Assembly: GCF_026210795.1 (NCBI RefSeq)
Contig: NC_089452.1
Coordinates: 62,001-126,000, forward strand
Direction: 5' to 3'
From: Rhizophagus irregularis
Taxonomy: Eukaryota > Glomeromycota > Glomeromycetes > Glomerales > Glomeraceae
Length of the DNA: 64,000 bases
Shown here piece by piece: positions 41,964 to 52,328 of this stretch; the stretch's first letter is position 1, and every line of letters begins with the position of its first letter. Made by a program: the position numbers and the translations under genes. The notes under the pieces were generated by a model that worked only from the letters and a program-made list of their open reading frames with translations, made no database searches and was not told where the DNA came from.

Positions 41964-43231
41964 TTGTCGGTTTCCATAGTAATAGTTATGTAATAGCTTA
42001 AGTAATTTATTTGTATGTCATTCTGGTCTCGATTTTTTCTTGTTATAACATTTAAAGGTTTATGGTACCTAATGTCTTTCCTAGGGAGCTCTGTATCCGC
42101 TGCATATACTATAATACCATTGAGTTTGTCCCAGTATCTATCTATATCTTCTTGGGAATACTCCTTGAAGTTGGCTCTATTCTCAAGTAAATCTCGATCA
42201 AGAGAGTTTAGTTGATTTTTTATATTAAGCCGGAAGTTATCCCACCTTTCTGTTTCGATGTTGTCACAATCATACATAACTCTGGAGTGGGTATTACCTG
42301 TAGGTAATTTGTCATATACTGTGTTTTTTTTATTGTTTCGTATAAGGTCAGAGGTGTCCATGGTTAATGTGATTATATCGTGATCACTGTGTGTGATAAA
42401 CGTTGAGGGAGTAATTGAAAAATTCACTAATTTATTGCTATGGGTTTCTGATACCCAAATTTGGTCTATTCTCGTGCTAACACCTTCTTTGTGATAAGTG
42501 TTGCCTTGCGCTTCTTCATCAAGTTTCCTATATGAATCTATAAGGCCCAATGTTTCTAGATCATTAAAAAATTTGGGTCTGGAAATGTGTTGTGGTGGAG
42601 TACGATCGATAAGGCCGTTTGTAATTAAATTAAAGTCTCCCATTAATATATGTATTATATTATTTGATTTTTTGTATATAGTTTCATCGCGCATTTCTCT
42701 TTTAAGTTGTTCCAGGGTCTTGGGGAGGATTGTTTTGTTTTGTGGTGCCGCGTAAACAATCCAGATACAAAATAGGACATTTCTAAATAAAAAGTATACT
42801 GAGAGCAAATATGGCGAATGGATTTTGTGTCCTTGATAATGTTTATTCCATTTCCTTGAACATATTAACACCACTCCTGATCCCTTATGTTTGTCGCACT
42901 GTTTACTAGACCAATAAATATAAAATTGCTCTTTAAAGTTGTCAGGAGTTTTGAAAACACCGTTCTTTTGGTCTAGATTAATTTTGTTTAAGGCCATAAT
43001 GTCTACTTGATTTTCTTGCATCCAATTTAGTATTCCGTAAAGTTTTGCATTGTCACCTGCCAGTCCGTTGATGTTGTGGGTTCCAATGTGAAGTGTAAGG
43101 TATAACGCGTCTAAATCCATTTGTTGTTTCTCAAATCGTATACGTTGACTAAGCAAAAAACTATTAATATTTTCTGAATTTACTTTGTTATTGTTATTGT
43201 AGTTGTTATTCTGTACTCTAATGTTCGACAT
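41960..43231 (-). pseudogene. LINE APE-type endonuclease ORF
   Basis: 423 residues. Endonuclease/exonuclease/phosphatase fold: THNINGLAGD, IHILMGDFNLIT, STRIDQIWVSETHS and ITHSDHDIITL (the terminal D/H pair). The position of the catalytic Glu (usually in ALQE- or ALNE-type text) is Lys83 in MALNKINL, which would kill cleavage. It ends at TGA overlapping the RT ATG, whereas in most LINEs these domains share one ORF; probably a frameshift. Confidence 0.85.
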
Positions 43232-43356
43232 GAGTGTAGAATTGTATGTTTTAATGTATTATTATTGTCTATAATATTGTCTATATTATTGGAGTTATTT
43301 GTTCCAGCCAAATAGTCCTCAATTTTTTTTTCAATTATATGACAATACTATTTATT

Positions 43357-44377
43357 AAAAATAACTTTAATAAATATTATCAATGATAATAAATTATAAT
43401 TGTATCAAAGTGTATTATTTTATAACCTTCTGATATTAATATTTCGTGTTGTCCAAAAAGTGGGGATTCCCCCCATAAATTTTTATGCCAAAATTCTGAT
43501 TTTTCTTCAGAATTAATGCTGGGTCCAAAATACATATGCTTCATTAGCATCAGATTATTAAGAACACGCCATATAATTTCACTGATTAAGAGTTGATACG
43601 AAAGTTTTGATCCTCGTGAGGTTGATGGAGTTTTTTTTGGTGAAATTTTAATAAACTTTGTTATTATTGGTAGGAGAGGAAGACGTTTTCTCCATAATTG
43701 GAATCTTCGGATATTTTTACCACATGGGTAGGTTCAAATTGAGAATTGTGAATGATATCGACAAGATCTTCATATGCTTTCGTAGAAACATTATGCTTCT
43801 GAAGCCAACAAAATAGTGCTGTAGTTGTATAATTATCAAAGTACGGTGCAAACTCACCATTGCAGAACGGTATCTTGTCTTCATCTAACGCTTCAACGAT
43901 TTGATCTATTTCTTCCTCTTCATTATTACGTTCCTCTTCATCGTTATTACGTTCCTCTTCCACTTGATTATTATTATCATCATTGTTACCTTCCTCCTTC
44001 TCCTCTTCGTCATTGTTTTCATTATTATCTTCCTCCTCTTCCTCCTCTTTATAATTGTATTCGTTATCACTTTCTTTTTCCTCTTCAGTATCAGATGAAT
44101 TGACATTATCTTGCGAAAATATCATCTCATCATTGTAGTCTTGAGGATTAATTGATCCATATGCATTATCGTCATCATTAATGTCTTGAAAACTTAAATC
44201 ATCTTTATGATCATACTGAAAGTCCATGTCATCGTTATCATTATCAGGTGAACGTACAGGCGAACGAATTGCAACTCTCTCATCAGAATCTGTTGTCTCA
44301 TTAGGTTTGCTATAAGAAAACCGATTTTGAATTTGAATTGGCTCTATTGGTTTATTGTGACTATATCGTCTTCTCAT
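43357..44377 (-). pseudogene. Tnp2/Plavaka-like gene, 5' part
   Basis: The ATG at 44377 starts MRRRYSHNKPIEPI, followed by a low-complexity acidic region (long Glu/Asn/Asp runs, about residues 85-165) and FALFCW-like text (TTTALFCWLQKHNVSTKAYE). At about 43672 the frame shifts from GENVF to LPLLPIITKFIKIS, then SYQLLISEIIWRVLNNLMLM, FWHKNLWGESPLFGQHEILI. The last block should be followed by SGNFVYYHDDNG, which is found at 2697, next to the LINE 3' end. So this is the N-terminal half of the gene at 2697-5489. Confidence 0.62.
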
Positions 44378-45658
44378 CTTTTAACAATTTAAATCCTTAA
44401 CTTAATTTAGAATTTTTATAAAATTCAATAAATCTTTATAAAAATTATTTATTAAATACCTTAATACCTTTTATATTGTTTAGCGTATCAACAAAAAAAC
44501 CAAAATCAATTCGGTTAAAATTATTACCGATTTGCTATAGATTCTGATTGGAGTTTTGAAAGTAACACAATCGTCAAGTTTTGGAATACAATTGTATACA
44601 AAATCAAGTAGTACATGCTTTTTTTATCGTTAATCAATACATAAAAATTCAATTAGTATAAAAAAAATTTATTTCATACTTGCTTAAATCTCACGAATGC
44701 GTCAAAAAACTCAAAAATTAAACTAATTGAATTGCGAAGTTTTTGACCTGTAAATTCATATACAGGATTATAAAAAATAGTGGTTGAAAATTATACTTAA
44801 TAAATAGAAAATGCTCTCGCGAAACAATAATTTAGTTAATTTAGTAGTAGAGTATTAAAGTTTACGATTTAATAAAATAATAGATAAAGTATGATTTAAT
44901 TTACGATTATATATTTAATTTATGATTATATTTTTCGAACATCAAAACTAATGAAGCGAATTCGTTAAACACCATGATTGTTATTAGTAGACCAATTAAA
45001 TCAATTTTCGTTAATTAATTTTTGTTAATTTTAAGCCATTGTCAAAATACTAAAATAAATGTTGTGATAAAACTTCTCCGATTAAACCTCTAAATCGACC
45101 ACCATAGAAGATAATTACGTGTATAAAAACATCTTTATTATTCCATAGTAAGTCCTCAAATTAACCCGTGACTCACCCACGGTAAATTCTTTAATTTACC
45201 ATAAAGATACCGTGACATACCCGTGATACACCCGCAGCATACCCATGGCTTATCCAAATTTGTTTAACAAATTTGTTTAAACTATTTATTCCACATCATT
45301 GCAATTTCTTATTGTGTTCATAGATTGTAGGCGTAATAATTTGATTTTATTTTTTTACAAGAACACGGATTTTTTTTATTTTCCCACTCCTTTTACAAAA
45401 TTCTTTCATTTCATTAATTCTTTCGTTTTCATTAATATAATTCTTCGTTTCATTAATTCTTTCGTCTTCATTAATATTTCATTAATTCTTGTGTTCATAG
45501 ATTGTAGGCGTAATAATTTGATTTTATTTTTTTTTACACAGATTTTTTTTTTTTTACATGGATTTTTTTTTTTTACGGATTTTTTTTTATTTTCCCACTC
45601 CTTTTACAAAATTCTTTCTCTTTCGTTTTCATTAATATTTCATTAATTCTTTAATAAC
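44378..45658 (+). other. Intergenic AT-rich; ~178-bp tandem duplication
   Basis: No gene. cttattgtgttcatagattg followed by taggcgtaataatttgattt occurs at about 45307 and again at about 45486, each followed by cccactccttttacaaaatt. Many ttcattaattctttcg units lie between. About 45165-45245 has several acccgtga/acccacgg motifs. Confidence 0.6.
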
Positions 45659-46701
45659 ATGTGGACTAATAGACAATTGCGAGTTTTAATTAATGAAAGA
45701 AAAAATGAAAACGACAATTTTCACGAACTTAGTGGTAATTAGGGATGGCAACGGTCACGGTCATTAACCGGTTATGACCGGTCATGACCGTGACCGATAT
45801 CGGTCGGTCAAAGACCTCTGACCGACTGTTTAACCGACCGTTTGACCGACCGTTTAACCGATCCTGAAATGTTTGCGAAACGTAATTTAATAAAAAAATG
45901 TTTTGCAAACGTTTTTTTAATTATTTTAATAGAAAACGTTGCGAAAACATTTTTTATTACTGTAAGTATTTCAAACGTTTTTTTATTAAATTACATTTCG
46001 CAAACGTTTTCAGGATCGGTTAAACGGTCGGTTAAACGGTCGGTCAGACCGGTCAGTCAAACGGTCGGTCAGTCGGTCAAAGGTTCTTGACCAGTTATGA
46101 CCGACTGATGACCGACCATGACCGACCATTGCCATCCCTAGTGGTAATATGAAGTATAATTTTTGGAAAGGGCTAGCAAGCAAAATAAAACCTTGAATTC
46201 AGAACCACGTATACTGGGAGGCAATGTAAAGAAAATTTAACGGCTTAGTGCGAGTTTATAAAGTATATAAACATTATTTCAGGTTCAACTACTATTTTAG
46301 CATATTAAATAGTACTAATATAATTTTATAATTTTATTAGAAAATGCAATTATATATCGAGGGTAAGCCAAAAGGAAGGAAAAGTACTCTAGGAACGAAG
46401 TACTACGAGGAATTCAGTGAACGTTTTTGGGAAAACCGACGTAAATATTAGAAAACCACGTAAATATTTTATTTTTTTTTTATTTAATCTGATTATTTAT
46501 TTAGAAACAATTTATGATATTGCTCACGAAATCAACACAACAAGCCATACAACAACTCCGTCATCCTCACCACTACATTCACCAATATGCTCACCTATAT
46601 CACCTCTCCGTTCACACTCATCATCATCATCTATGCCTCTCCGTCACTCATCACCTACACCTCTCCTCCGTCACTCATCACCTACACCTTACCGTTTATG
46701 A
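45659..46701 (+). pseudogene. Small Myb/SANT-like gene, disrupted by a hAT MITE
   Basis: Three exons: 45659-46282 (including the MITE 45740-46140), 46341-46440 and 46505-46701; introns 58 and 64 bp. Exon 1: MWTNRQLRVLINERKNENDN, FWKGLASKIK, and in shifted frames TYTGRQCKE and FNGLVRVYKVYK, the third helix of a Myb/SANT- or trihelix-like domain. Exon 2: EGKPKGRKSTLGTKYYEEF. Exon 3: Ser/Pro/His-rich (SPLHSPICSPISPLRSHSSS). Frame breaks near 46195 and 46235 plus the MITE indicate a pseudogene. Its layout (DNA-binding head, low-complexity tail) resembles the second gene of the hAT element. Confidence 0.55.
45740..46140 (+). mobile_element. hAT MITE (401 bp) rich in GGTCGGTCA/TGACCGACC
   Basis: Ends TAGGGATGGCAACGGTCACGG / CCATTGCCATCCCTA; target duplication GTGGTAAT at 45732-45739 and 46141-46148. 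The arms are arrays of ACCGACCG/CGGTCGGT. The middle is a long palindrome around cgtttgcgaaac. Excision would restore codons LSGN-MKY. Confidence 0.9.
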
Positions 46702-46814
46702 GGCTCACCTTCATATTATGAAGTCATTGAAATTGAATAATTTCACCTCTCCATTTACGCTCACCTCACTTCATATGAAATTGTAAATCTTTCAAATCAT
46801 AATTACTATTTTGT

Positions 46815-46918
46815 TATATTGATGTCTGTACAACATTCAATTTTGCTTAATATTATATTGCTGTACAACATTCAATTTTTTGCTTAATATTATATTGCTG
46901 TACAACATTCAATTTTTT
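46815..46918 (+). repeat. Three-copy ~41-bp tandem repeat
   Basis: Units of ctgtacaacattcaattttt + tgcttaatattatattg. Confidence 0.8.
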
Positions 46919-47723
46919 TATTTTCCAAACGATGTATTTTCATTATTTGGAAAAAAATACTATTTACTTTACTACATAAAATAATAAATTATGCTAAATC
47001 ATTAAATAAGCAAATAAGCAGATTGTCACTGTATTATTTCAATTGGAATATTTTAATTATAACCTCCACAATTAATCATGAAAATTATTTTGAGAGTATT
47101 CTAGCAACCATCAAACTGTACTATGTTTCATCCATTTATCGTTTAAAAATTTCTCTTCCTTTAGCAGTTAAGTTTATAAATTTCTATTTAATGGTACTAT
47201 TGAAATGTAAATTCGTTACCAACTCTAAATATTTTTGAATTTTGTAGCTTTACATAATATTCTATAGACTGCTCACGACTTTCTTTTCATAATTGTACAA
47301 TAATATACAAAAATCATATGTTAAGGAGTTGCATTGTCTTTTCACAAATTTAGTAATCAGTCACATATGAGTAAAAAGGTTTGATTGGGTTATTTGGATG
47401 CAATAATATCTTTAACATTACGTAATTTAATGCCGAATGATAATAGTAGCTATAATGGCTATACTTTTTGAGTTTAATGCATATCATTGTATCACATAAA
47501 ATGATACTTCATATGATTAATTTCTTCTCACTCCTTTCTTCTAATATTTTTCTTCTCACTCCTTATATGGCCTAAAAAAGTATAATAAAATTCATGAAAT
47601 TGAATCGTAAATACGCAATAAAATAAAGATTTGGAACTGATTTGAAGTAATCTTCTATATAAAAAAAGTGTCCAGTATTCACTTTTATTATTAAATGAAA
47701 TACAAATTATTTATAGATTATAA
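46919..47723. other. Non-coding, nothing recognised
   Basis: AT-rich; no ORF with coding character, no clear repeat. Confidence 0.5.
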
Positions 47724-49045
47724 CTAATTTTCACCCGAGGTGATTTAGCAATTTTTCACCTAGGGTGATTTAACCTGATAATTTTATATATTTTTATATA
47801 ATTTACCCAGTGATATCACCTCATTTAAATTTTATTGGCTAATTAATGTGCTGATCATTTCTTATGTTTGTTTGTTTTTTTAAACGTACTCGGATAATCT
47901 TTTTTTTCTTTAGGCCTTTCGCTCCTTTGCACGGCACTCAAGGTACATTTTCTTTCTTTTTTTTTTATTTGCTTCTTGCATTTTATTTCCTACTAACTTT
48001 ATTTCATTTTTTTAGGTCCTTTAGCTCTTTCAGCTTTGCAATTAAGGTATATATGTCCAGCACTAGGCCGTTTCTTATTTTTTATTTCATTCTTATATTT
48101 CGTTTCTTACATTTTGTATTTCACTTTTTCTAGATCTTTCGGTTCTTCTCTGCAACTACTAAGGTATGTTTTTACTTTTTTGTTTTCGTTTATTTATTAC
48201 ATGTAATTTCCGTTCCCTACTAACTTTATTTCTTCTTTTATTTTATGGGTTTGGTTTTTACTTGGTCCCCTGTTTATCTCATTTTCGTTCCTTCTCCATT
48301 TTTTGTTCTTTTTCGTCTCTTCATTTTTTTTGCTTTTTTATTCTTCCCTTCCTTTGTTTTTTCCGTTGTTCTTTATTTTCTCTGCGTTCCTTTCATTTTT
48401 TTTTGTTCCACTTTGTCTCTTTCGTTCCTTTACACTACCCTTCATTCCTTTTGTTTTATTCCATTCCTGCTTCATCTTTTTTATTCCTTTACACTACCCT
48501 TTATTCTTTTTATTCCCCTTTGCTCCATCTTGTCTCTCCTTCATTCTTTTCATTTTTTTTCATTCCCACTTGATCTTTTTCGCCCCTTTCATTTTTTTCA
48601 CTCCCCCTTTGCTTTATTTCGTTTTTCCTTCAATCCCCCTTTGTTTCTTTCATTCCCATTCACCCTCATTTTTTTTTCCTTTTTTTATTCACATATTCTC
48701 TTTTCTTTATCGTTGTGACTCATTTTTTTTTGTTATTCCTATCAAAAATCTAGTATTTTGGATAGTATGAGTTTGTTTTTTTCAATCAATGATTCATGTA
48801 ATCTATTAAAAATTAATAAATTGCTATAAACTTTTAGTGCGAAAATATTTTAAGCATTGTTTATTATATATTTAAAAATTTAGCCAATCAAAAAATTTCT
48901 TTTGCAGAGGATTTATATGCAAATTACGAAGTGAGAAATATTAAAATTTACACCAATCAAATTTAATAAATTTAATAAATTAATCGTGAGTGAAATCACC
49001 TAGGTGAAATCACCCTAGGTGATCTTCACCTGGAGAGAAAGTTAG
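47724..49045 (+). mobile_element. Inverted-repeat element filled with polypyrimidine sequence
   Basis: Left arm CTAATTTTCACCCGAGGTGA ... TTTTTCACCTAGGGTGATTT; right arm (complement) CTAACTTTCTCTCCAGGTGA ... ATCACCTAGGGTGATTT. No clear target duplication, so the ends are approximate. Inside, 47880-48720 is almost pure C/T on the plus strand, with about three ~110-bp units bounded by intron-like ..TAG and AAGGTA.. signals (47911, 48012, 48131). Confidence 0.55.
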
Positions 49046-49811
49046 CAACAGTCTTATTTATATAAATTAAATTTAATTTTCGATCTTGAAATCATAATTT
49101 TTAGTTTTCCCATCTCCTGATATTTTTAACTGATCCTACATTTTACACAATACACAATGATATTGAGATCATGTATATTTTCCAATTAAATATTACAATC
49201 ATAATTACAATAGCTAAAATCTCAAAATTATATCATGATAACCTCACCCTTTTTTTTTGTTCATTCAATGTTTATCACCTACTTTTTTGAGCAAGAAAGT
49301 TGCTCCACATTTTTTATTCATTCATATTTTCTCGATATATATCACCTACTTTGAAACAAAAAGGTTGTTCCACTTTTTTTTTCGCTCATATTTTTTTATA
49401 TTATGACGACTAAACGTAAATCACCTAATAAATCGTCTGATAATAATCAAGAAATGGAAGTTGAAGGAGGTATGTAGATATAACTCTTTTGTAAATTTAT
49501 AGTAAGTTTTGTTATATAGTTATATGTAAGAAGAATAATTAATAAATACCAAAAATATGTATAATAGGATCGAAAAGAAATCAAATTACGAAAAAAAGAA
49601 GAGATATTGACATTGAGAAAGCCAATCAGTTGATGAAAAAAAGTAAAACCCATAGTAATAAAGAAGCTGCCGAATCTGCCGATAAAGAAGTTATAGTAGT
49701 AAATGAAAAAAGAAGTAATGATGATGATGATGATGATGATTCGAGTAAGACGGAAGATCATAAAAAACCTGAAGTATTTCAATCAAAGTCAAATTTAGAA
49801 ATAGTTGCTTG

Positions 49812-51406
49812 TAGTGCTCTACATGAGCCGGCTCGAGCTGAGCTACAGTCTGGCTTGGCTCGGCTTGAAGATCTGTGCCAAGCCAAGCCTGAAATGAGCC
49901 GAGCCACAAAAATCTTGGCTCCAGCTCGAGTTGGCCAGCTGAGCAAATGAAAATCCTGGCTTGAACGGCCAAGCTGAGCTCGAGCTGGCTCGAGCTTTAT
50001 CATAAAAACGTTTTCACAACGTTTTTACTTTAAATTATTAAAAAAACGTTGCGAAACGTTTTTTACTTTTATATTTATATAAAACGCCAAAACTATTTGT
50101 TTCGGCGGTTTTCCTTTTGATTTTACATGTAAAAATGCCGAAACCGATAGTTTCGGCGTTTTTTTTTCGATTTTACATGTAAAAGCACCAGAATAATTGG
50201 TTCCGGCGTATTTCCTTTTGGTTTTACATGTAAAAACGCCGAAACTGATAGTTTCGGCATTTTTTTTTTTGATTTTACATGTAAAAGCGCTGGAATAATT
50301 GGTTCCGGCGTATTTCCTTTTGGTTTTACATGTATAAACGCTGAAACTGATAGTTTCGGCGGTTTTCTTTTGATTTTACATGTAAAAACGCCGAAACTGA
50401 TGGTTTTGGCGGTTTTTTTTTGATTTTACATGTAAAAGCGCCGGAATAATTGGTTCTGGCGTATTTCTTTTTGGTTTTACATGTAAAAATGCCGAAACTG
50501 ATAGTTTCGGCGTATTTCTTTTAATTTTACATGTAAAAATGCCGAAACGGATGGTTTCGGTGTTTTTTTTTCGATTGTACATGTAAAAACGCCGGAATAA
50601 TTAGTTCTGGCATTTTTCTTTTTGATTTTACATATAAAAACGCCGAAACTATTAGTTTCAGCGTTTTTTTTCAATTTTACATGTAAAAACGCCAGAATCA
50701 TTAGTTCTGGCGTTTTTCTTTTTGATTTTACATGTAAAAATGCCGAAACTGATAGTTTCGGCGTTTTTTTTTCGATTTTACATGTAAAAATGCCAGAATC
50801 ATTAGTTCCAGCATTTTTTTTCAATTTTACATGTAAAAACGCCGGAATTATTAGTTCCGGCAGTTTCTTTTTGATTTTACATGTAAAAACGCCGAAACTA
50901 TTAGTTCCGGTGTTTTTTTTTCAATTTTACATGTAAAAATGCTGGAATCATTAGTTCCAGCATTTTTTTTCAATTTTACATGTAAAAACGCCAGAATCAT
51001 TAGTTCCAGCGTTTTTTTTCAATTTTACATGTAAAACCGCCGGAATCATTAGTTCCGGCGTTTTTTTTTCAATTTTACATGTAAAAACTTAAATAAACGT
51101 TTTCGCAACGTTCTTTAATAAACAATGAAAAAAAGTTGCGAAAACGTTTCGTTTATGCATGCATTATTATATAAAAACGTTTCGCAACGTTTTTTGTATA
51201 ATAGCTTATTTGGCTCGCGGGCCAGCTCGAGCTTTTTGAGCCAAGTCTGTTACAGGCTCGAGCTTTTTGAGCTGAGCCTAATAACTGGCTCGAGCTCTTC
51301 CAAGCTGGCTCGTGAGCCACCAAGCCAATTTAATCATGGCTTGGCTTGGCTCAGCTTGAAAAGCTTAAGCCAGCTCATGAGCCAGCTTGGCTCGTGTAGA
51401 GCACTA
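49812..51406 (+). mobile_element. hAT MITE (1595 bp) with GAGCC-rich arms and a palindromic array
   Basis: Ends TAGTGCTCTACATGAGCC / GGCTCGTGTAGAGCACTA; target duplication GTTGCTTG at 49804-49811 and 51407-51414. The arms (about 49830-50000, 51205-51400) are built from GAGCC/GGCTC words and are clearly GC-richer than the surroundings. Between them are aaaacgttgcgaaacg inverted segments and the array at 50075-51090. Confidence 0.92.
50075..51090 (+). repeat. Array of nested palindromes inside the hAT MITE
   Basis: About 17 units of ~60 bp. Each joins ttttACATGTaaaa (palindrome) to an inverted repeat such as cgccgaaac-tgat-agtttcggcg or gccggaat-catt-agttccggc. Arm changes are usually matched on both sides (GAAAC/GTTTC against GGAAT/GTTCC type), so pairing is largely kept while the sequence varies. 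Confidence 0.88.
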
Positions 51407-52189
51407 GTTGCTTGGCTCGTCGACCATCCAGAAATTTTAAGATTGGCACTAGAAATGAACAATACGGATGTTGCTATCTCATCATCCAGTAAAATTACGG
51501 ACGTAGGTATTAAATTAACATGATAATATTTATTTGTCTAAATCTTTTAAATAATGTATTTTTAATATTTTAGGATAAAATTCGTCTATGGGACGAAAGT
51601 GTCAAGTGTCTTTTTTTACGTGCGAGAAGTCTGCGTGGTGAAGTTTTTGATGAGTTGATAACAAAATTTTCAAAATAAAAATACATTCAAACGAAGCTAA
51701 AAGCTACCTCGAAAAAACCTGAAAATTTTTCATCGACTTCAGAAATAAGTTTAACCAAATTATTTTAACTTCTGTAGAAGAATTTAAAGAAATAAGAAAA
51801 AACAGGTATTTATTTAATTGTTTCCTAGCTAACCAAATAGTGCTGTTTGTATTAATTATTAATTTAATTATAGAGCATCTACCGGAAGTTTATCTCAAAA
51901 GGAACTTATAGATTACGTTGATGAAGAATTTGTTCAAAAGATTTTAAGCCGACAGCTTGTAGCTGTTAATATTTCAGAATTAACAAGAAATGGAGGGTTT
52001 GATATCTTGGTTGATTTCGTAAGAGAAACCTTTAAGGTTTCGTGGAACAGAAAAAATTTGTCCGCCATTAAAGAATTAGATAATATAACCAAAGAATTAA
52101 CGATCCCTTCTAGGAGCGGAAACAAGATCGTTGATTCTTTATCGGTAAGTTATTTTATTTATACTGATACTTCATATCCTTTAAGTATT

Positions 52190-52278
52190 AGTTATTTACT
52201 AATCTAGTAGTATATAAATGGGTTATCATCCGAAGGATGATGGCCCATTTATATACTAAACTAGATCAGTAAATAACT
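52190..52278. repeat. Hairpin, 89 bp, followed by a 21-bp palindrome
   Basis: AGTTATTTACT ... TATATAAATGGG-ATCATCC / GGATGAT-CCCATTTATATA ... AGTAAATAACT. The perfect palindrome ccgccagtttataactggcgg follows at 52308-52328. A short MITE-like fold-back lying at the 3' side of the preceding gene. Confidence 0.72.
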
Positions 52279-52328
52279 TTTTTATCATCCTAGATATACT
52301 AATTGGTCCGCCAGTTTATAACTGGCGG

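Larger units (their letters stand above)
39100..43341 (-). mobile_element. LINE retrotransposon, 5' part
   Basis: From the 5' end at 43341, next to the target duplication (43342-43356), through endonuclease and RT to the start of RNase H at 39100, where hAT is inserted. With 916-2676 it makes a nearly full-length element of about 6.0 kb. No separate ORF1 is seen; the endonuclease ORF starts only 110 bp from the 5' end. Confidence 0.9.
49403..52144 (+). pseudogene. Unrecognised gene, interrupted by a 1.6-kb hAT MITE
   Basis: Exons: 49403-49469, 49568-51502 (containing the MITE 49812-51406), 51574 to about 51808, 51874-52144. Protein text: MTTKRKSPNKSSDNNQEMEV, basic SKRNQITKKRRD (nuclear signal-like), an Asp run, SNLEIVAWLVDHPEILRLAL, KIRLWDESVKCLFLRARSLR, IHSNEAKSYLEK, FRNKFNQIILTSVEEFKE, LIDYVDEEFVQKILSRQL, DILVDFVRETFKVSWN. 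Removing the MITE and one gttgcttg joins IVA to WLV exactly. An A-run shift near 51675 and a TGA near 51718 are further breaks. I do not know the family. It may continue past 52144 (donor GTAAGT there). Confidence 0.5.

Noticed and set aside
48166-48770. Overlapping 130-160-residue frames rich in Phe/Ser/Leu
   Set aside because: Produced by the polypyrimidine tract; three frames are open at once, so not coding.
50376-50936. Cys/Lys/Asn-rich frames of about 70-115 residues on both strands
   Set aside because: Translations of the hairpin array; regular repeats with no start or splice context.
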